Positions 62,411 through 64,000 of a stretch of DNA of 64,000 nucleotides are shown here, piece after piece. Under the pieces are notes generated by a model. That model was not told the DNA's origin and ran no database searches. It saw nothing but the letters and a program-made list of their open reading frames with translations. Origin of the DNA: JBDLSY01 sp041170585 (lineage in GTDB: Bacteria; Pseudomonadota; Gammaproteobacteria; Burkholderiales; Burkholderiaceae_C). The stretch is from NCBI GenBank assembly GCA_041170585.1, contig JBEDNN010000059.1, positions 1-64,000 on the forward strand. Reading direction: 5' to 3'. Positions within the stretch are counted from its first letter, which is position 1. Each line of letters opens with the position of its first letter. Position numbers and translations under genes: made by a program.

Positions 62411-63055
62411 ATGGAACGTACATTGTCTACTTTAGCAATCAGCGCACTGCCTGTTTTTTTAACGCTGACTTTGTCAGTAGCATTGCAAGCGTGGTTAGCA
62501 AACCGTATGGGTGATTCAACGCCTCATCGCCAAGGGCGTTTAAGTTGGGATCCCATTAAACACATGGATTGGATAGGTACAGTGATTGCCCCTGCAATGT
62601 CTATATTAATCGTGGGTGGTACCATTGGTGTGCCTGTTTTTTTTGGTTGGGCTAAGAGTTTAGAGCTTAATATGCAGTGTTATCGTACAAAAAGTAGACA
62701 ATTTTTAATTGAGTCGCCAGTATTTTTAGGTCCTTTGCTAATGGGCTTAATTTGGATGATAATGAATAAATTATTGGTTGATTCAAATTCTTTTATGCAA
62801 CAAGTCAGTTCTGTGGGTATTCGGGTTGGCATAGGGTTTTTTGCAATTGCACTGCTGCCTTTTCCACCATTTCCTTTAGGGAACTTGCTAATCAAATATT
62901 TACCTAATAAATATTTGATTAAAATTGAACCTTATTTACAACATTCTTTTTTGATTTTATTGTTACTGTTGTTTACAGGCTTATTGCAGCCATATCTCGC
63001 ATTAATGGCAGGTATTGCTCACTTATTACTTGAATTATTAACTATTTGGTTATAA
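62411..63055 (+). CDS. Site-2-protease-like membrane protein lacking the catalytic motifs
   Basis: A 214-residue protein with about five membrane segments, related to the M50 family member that precedes trpS in Burkholderiales. The region ANRMGDSTPHRQGRLSWDP and IKHMDWIGTVIAP is typical. However, where active members have HEAAHAW, this one has SVALQAW, so both zinc His residues and the Glu are gone. The usual NLLPIPPLDG is LLPFPPFPLG, without the Asp ligand. It is likely a non-catalytic relative. It precedes trpS by 27 bases. Confidence 0.82.
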   Translation: MERTLSTLAISALPVFLTLTLSVALQAWLANRMGDSTPHRQGRLSWDPIKHMDWIGTVIAPAMSILIVGGTIGVPVFFGWAKSLELNMQCYRTKSRQFLIESPVFLGPLLMGLIWMIMNKLLVDSNSFMQQVSSVGIRVGIGFFAIALLPFPPFPLGNLLIKYLPNKYLIKIEPYLQHSFLILLLLLFTGLLQPYLALMAGIAHLLLELLTIWL

Positions 63056-63082
63056 TTGTTAAGCCTTATTGTTAAGCCTTAT

Positions 63083-64000
63083 ATGAATAATCATGAATTT
63101 TTAAATGAAAATGTTGTTGTTTCAGGTATGCGTCCAACAGGTTTACTGCACTTAGGACACTACCACGGGGCATTAAAAAACTGGATTAATTTACAAGCAC
63201 TACAACCGTGCTACTTCTTTGTTGCTGATTGGCATGCTTTAACTACCCACTATCAAGATCCAGCTGTATTAGCAGCCAGTACTTGGGATATGATAATTGA
63301 CTGGTTAGCCGCAGGTATTGACCCTGATAGAGCGAATATTTTTATTCAAAGCCGTATTCCAGAACACGCTGAACTGCATACTCTATTGTCTATGACTACT
63401 CCTTTGTCTTGGTTAGAGCGTGTACCTACCTATAAAGATCAGCAAGAAAAATTAAAAGACAAAGATTTATCAACCTATGGTTTTTTAGGTTACCCCTTAC
63501 TACAAGCGGCAGATGTTTTAATTTACCGTGCCAATACTGTTCCTGTAGGTGAAGATCAAGTACCGCACGTTGAAATGATGCGTGATATTGCCCGTAGATT
63601 TAATCACTTGTACGGTAAAAAGAAAGGTTATCAAGAGGCTGTTTTAAAAGACATTCAATCTTTAGGCAGTGATTTGGCACGCCGTTTTAAGCAAATATGT
63701 AAATATTACCAAGAAAATGGCACGACCGATGCTTTAATAGAAGGACGTCGCTTAATTGCTGCTAGTACTCAATTGACTGTTGATGCTAAAGCTTGTTTAA
63801 CGGGATATCTTGAAGGAACAGGAAAGTCTATTTTGATTGAACCTTCTGTCAGTTTAACAAAAGACAGTAAATTGCCTGGTTTAGACGGTGCAAAAATGTC
63901 TAAAAGTTATAATAATACTATTGCTCTTAGAGATTCACCTAAAGATATTGAAGCCAAAATTTTGAGAATGCCTACGGATCCAGCTAGGCGGCTGCGTACT
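63083..64000 (+). CDS. trpS: Tryptophanyl-tRNA synthetase (5' part, runs off the window)
   Basis: A class Ic synthetase for tRNA-Trp. The first 306 codons are present and open to the window end. The HIGH-type motif is MRPTGLLHLGHYHGALKNW, followed by ADWHALTTHY, LQAADVLIYRANTVPVGEDQ for tryptophan and ATP binding, and the KMSKS loop GAKMSKSYNN near residue 274. The insertion of about 70 residues before KMSKS (around GTTDALIEGRRLIAAS) is typical of the longer betaproteobacterial form. It probably shares a transcript with the gene upstream. Confidence 0.97.
   Translation, partial: MNNHEFLNENVVVSGMRPTGLLHLGHYHGALKNWINLQALQPCYFFVADWHALTTHYQDPAVLAASTWDMIIDWLAAGIDPDRANIFIQSRIPEHAELHTLLSMTTPLSWLERVPTYKDQQEKLKDKDLSTYGFLGYPLLQAADVLIYRANTVPVGEDQVPHVEMMRDIARRFNHLYGKKKGYQEAVLKDIQSLGSDLARRFKQICKYYQENGTTDALIEGRRLIAASTQLTVDAKACLTGYLEGTGKSILIEPSVSLTKDSKLPGLDGAKMSKSYNNTIALRDSPKDIEAKILRMPTDPARRLRT

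Noticed and set aside
1..64000. CRISPR array
   Set aside because: The regular short repeats are contiguous tandem units without unique spacers, and the longer repeats are dispersed with target duplications; no cas gene was seen.

Overview
The window is AT-rich bacterial chromosome carrying almost only housekeeping genes. The RecA, S10, TrpS, ArgS, MlaE/MlaF and acetoacetyl-CoA reductase sequences, and the neighbour sets tuf-rpsJ, argS-SPOR-dsbA, lon-hupB-tRNA-Val-ppiD and site-2-protease-trpS, point to a betaproteobacterium of the Burkholderiales, perhaps Alcaligenaceae-like. This comes from recalled family sequences, not from a search. Low GC, broken-up classical operons and repeat-filled spacers fit a lineage under relaxed selection, such as a host-associated one.

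Layout. 1-2.1 kb: tuf and rpsJ, then a terminator where the rest of the S10 operon would be expected. 2.1-3.7 kb: a large unrecognised protein with a HEPN-like C-terminal motif. 3.8-12.8 kb: queF, comF, gltX, gcvH, tRNA-Met, a nested repeat cluster, recR-ybaB, an esterase, dut, pmbA and darP. 13-18.2 kb: an FGE/C-type-lectin protein whose C-terminus resembles a diversity-generating-retroelement variable region, DUF1415-zip, and recG. 18.3-26.5 kb: a DUF4124-like protein, two orphans, glnA, a degenerate 3-hydroxyacyl-CoA dehydrogenase, mlaFED-mlaA and a methyltransferase. 26.6-34.3 kb: slyD-greB, roxA, recA-recX, mutT, a low-molecular-weight phosphatase and msbA. 34.5-47 kb: dnaE, argS, a SPOR protein, dsbA, a lipoprotein, purC, purF and asparaginase. 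47-64 kb: groESL, a lone XRE regulator, a small secreted protein, hemC-hemD, phaB, prlC, a GDSL lipoprotein, lon, hupB, tRNA-Val, ppiD, a catalytically degenerate site-2-protease homologue and the 5' part of trpS.

The most striking structure outside the genes is a set of short mobile elements with no transposase in the window. Family A (about 114 bp, ends GGTAATGTT/AACATTACC) has six intact copies: five with exact 8-bp target duplications and one with an 8-bp duplication offset by one base. Family B (about 108 bp, ends GGCATTGCTACTT/AAGTAGCAATACC) has two internal subtypes and also makes 8-bp duplications. One A copy sits inside a B copy, and that B copy plus a second B copy together share one outer duplication, as a composite unit would. 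Spacers and some gene ends also carry 7-14 bp tandem repeats; one array adjoins a truncated family A copy.

Main points for follow-up: the repeat families and their missing transposase; the HEPN-like protein; the retroelement-like variable protein without a visible reverse transcriptase; a purC-purF pair of non-proteobacterial type; an Mla operon without mlaC/mlaB next to it; and the site-2-protease homologue lacking its metal ligands.
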